A stretch of 5,530 nucleotides of DNA, taken from the NCBI GenBank assembly GCA_035356615.1, contig DAOQSN010000072.1:1-5530 (forward strand), given 5' to 3'. The stretch is from JAKQDH01 sp029558835 (GTDB lineage Bacteria; Planctomycetota; Phycisphaerae; UBA1845). The stretch's first letter is position 1; every line of letters starts with the position of its first letter. The notes beneath the pieces are model-generated. The model was not told where the DNA came from. It saw nothing but the letters and a program-made list of their open reading frames with translations, and made no database searches. Positions 5,121 to 5,530 of the stretch are shown piece after piece. The translations under genes and the position numbers were made by a program.

Positions 5121-5300
5121 TACCCGTCGCATTGCCCTTCCGTTCGTGCGTAGGTTGTGATCCGCCGGCGATCCGCCAGAACTTCCCCGCGTTTCGCCGA
5201 TCTGCCCCACCGCGCCGGCGGGGGTCATTCCTGTTCGTCCCAACGGCGCCTGGGCGCCGCACGGGCCCGTCCGAGGAGGAAACACAGTCCTACTTCGCGC

Positions 5301-5329
5301 ATCATAACTGCACACATGACCGAAGTCCA
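5301..5329 (-). promoter_or_regulatory. Candidate sigma-70-type promoter
   Basis: Reading the minus strand, TGGACT (5329-5324, 4 of 6 to TTGACA) is followed by a 17-base spacer and TATGAT (5306-5301, 5 of 6 to TATAAT). Transcription would start near 5294, giving a leader of about 300 nt before the ATG. The spacing is ideal, and the region is locally AT-richer than its surroundings. Promoter consensus in this phylum is poorly defined, so this is a candidate only. Confidence 0.4.
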
Positions 5330-5331
5330 GC

Positions 5332-5530
5332 TTATAGGACCTTGCGCCAATAAAGCAGCACTGCACACCGGCCAGAAAGCAGTTTCTGGCGTGCGTTTGC
5401 CCCGCCGGCTTCCGTAGCAGAACGCTGGCCCCGATCACTCACGCCGCCCGGCACCACGACCAAGCTGTCCAGCAGGCCGGCTATCGCCGGGTACGCGGCC
5501 TGAGCCGACCCTCCGCACCCCGCGCGCGAC
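5332..5530 (-). other. Partial open frame entering from the window edge, doubtful coding
   Basis: A minus-strand frame is open from the window edge to a TAA at 5332-5334, about 65 codons. Its first half (about 5435-5530) has strong G/C bias at third codon positions, as coding DNA here would. The second half loses that bias and contains the 5371-5390 hairpin. I recognise no family. It may be the tail of an upstream gene or chance openness in GC-rich DNA. Other frames here are also open, including a plus-strand one, so support is weak. No other gene is visible in 5330-5530. Confidence 0.18.
5371..5390. other. Perfect 8-bp hairpin in upstream intergenic DNA
   Basis: GCCAGAAA and TTTCTGGC flank the 4-base loop GCAG. 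The stem is symmetric, so it can form in RNA from either strand. It lies about 40 bases upstream of the candidate -35 box. No U-run follows directly on either side. It could be the terminator of an upstream minus-strand gene or an operator-like site. Its mixed base composition makes it less likely to be a simple GC artefact. Confidence 0.35.

Larger units (their letters stand above)
4993..5294 (-). promoter_or_regulatory. Long structured 5' leader (untranslated region)
   Basis: No convincing gene lies between the candidate transcription start and the ATG. In-frame translation of this stretch is open for 90 codons but rich in Arg, Gly, Pro and Ala, as expected for non-coding GC-rich DNA. The transcript could form hairpins at 5244-5259 (7-bp arms), 5205-5223 (8 pairs including one G-U, 3-nt loop) and the nested structure at 5042-5120. 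There is also a 10-base palindrome at 5261-5270 and a direct repeat of GGCGGATC at 5159-5166 and 5170-5177 (11-base period). High GC makes some hairpins expected by chance. Confidence 0.45.

Noticed and set aside
5274..5280. AGGAGGA on the plus strand as a ribosome binding site for a rightward gene
   Set aside because: No ATG, GTG or TTG lies at a suitable distance downstream, and the nearest ATG at 5316 opens only a short frame ending before 5420.
4956..5438. Minus-strand open frame of 160 codons overlapping the start of the large gene
   Set aside because: It overlaps the signal peptide region in another frame, ignores the strong Shine-Dalgarno at 5001-5006, crosses the candidate promoter and hairpins, and its Arg-rich product resembles no family.

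Overview
The window is filled almost entirely by one long protein-coding gene on the minus strand (4992 down to 43, 1649 codons plus stop). In front of it is a non-coding leader of about 300 to 540 bases, and directly behind it a hairpin that runs to the window edge. The DNA is GC-rich. The protein is a secreted, cysteine-rich mosaic of repeated modules ending in a dockerin-like pair of calcium-binding loops. From memory of such proteins, the combination of 'GACC' Cys-rich modules, 'RDTDWY' beta domains, 'HWW' beta domains, and a C-terminal 'HPANVDG...NAQDI...DLDQSGTITVAD...LLNG' segment is typical of Planctomycetota, especially Phycisphaerae-like lineages. That assignment is recognition, not a database result.

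Protein layout (residues from the ATG at 4992): signal peptide 1-21; low-complexity Ala/Ser/Pro/Glu linker about 22-140; a beta-rich domain 141-303 (B0); a short myxobacterial-type Cys-rich motif 307-337; module A1 339-486; module B1 493-679; Cys-rich GACC unit 1 (686-727) and a further Cys-rich spacer 728-773; module A2 774-917; tandem GACC units 2 and 3 (921-958, 959-996); module B2 999-1177; GACC units 4 and 5 (1180-1223, 1226-1271); a divergent third B module 1277-1452; a pre-dockerin domain 1453-1571; and the dockerin-like segment 1572-1632. By hand count the precursor has about 104 cysteines (roughly 6%), which fits an extracellular disulfide-stabilised protein. No catalytic motif is visible. 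A structural or adhesive surface role is the most I can infer.

Upstream (4993-5530): a strong Shine-Dalgarno sequence fixes the start at 4992. A plausible sigma-70-type promoter lies near 5301-5329, which would give a leader of about 300 nt. The leader can fold into several hairpins, including an arrangement like a three-way junction at 5042-5120 closed by a perfect 10-bp inverted repeat. It also carries an anti-Shine-Dalgarno stretch near its 5' end. A reading frame open to the window edge (5332-5530, minus) may be the tail of an upstream gene but is weakly supported. No RNA genes, mobile elements or CRISPR arrays were seen.

The gene appears to be monocistronic within the window: own promoter candidate, own Shine-Dalgarno, tandem stop codons and a terminator-like hairpin. 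No neighbouring complete gene is present to suggest a pathway.
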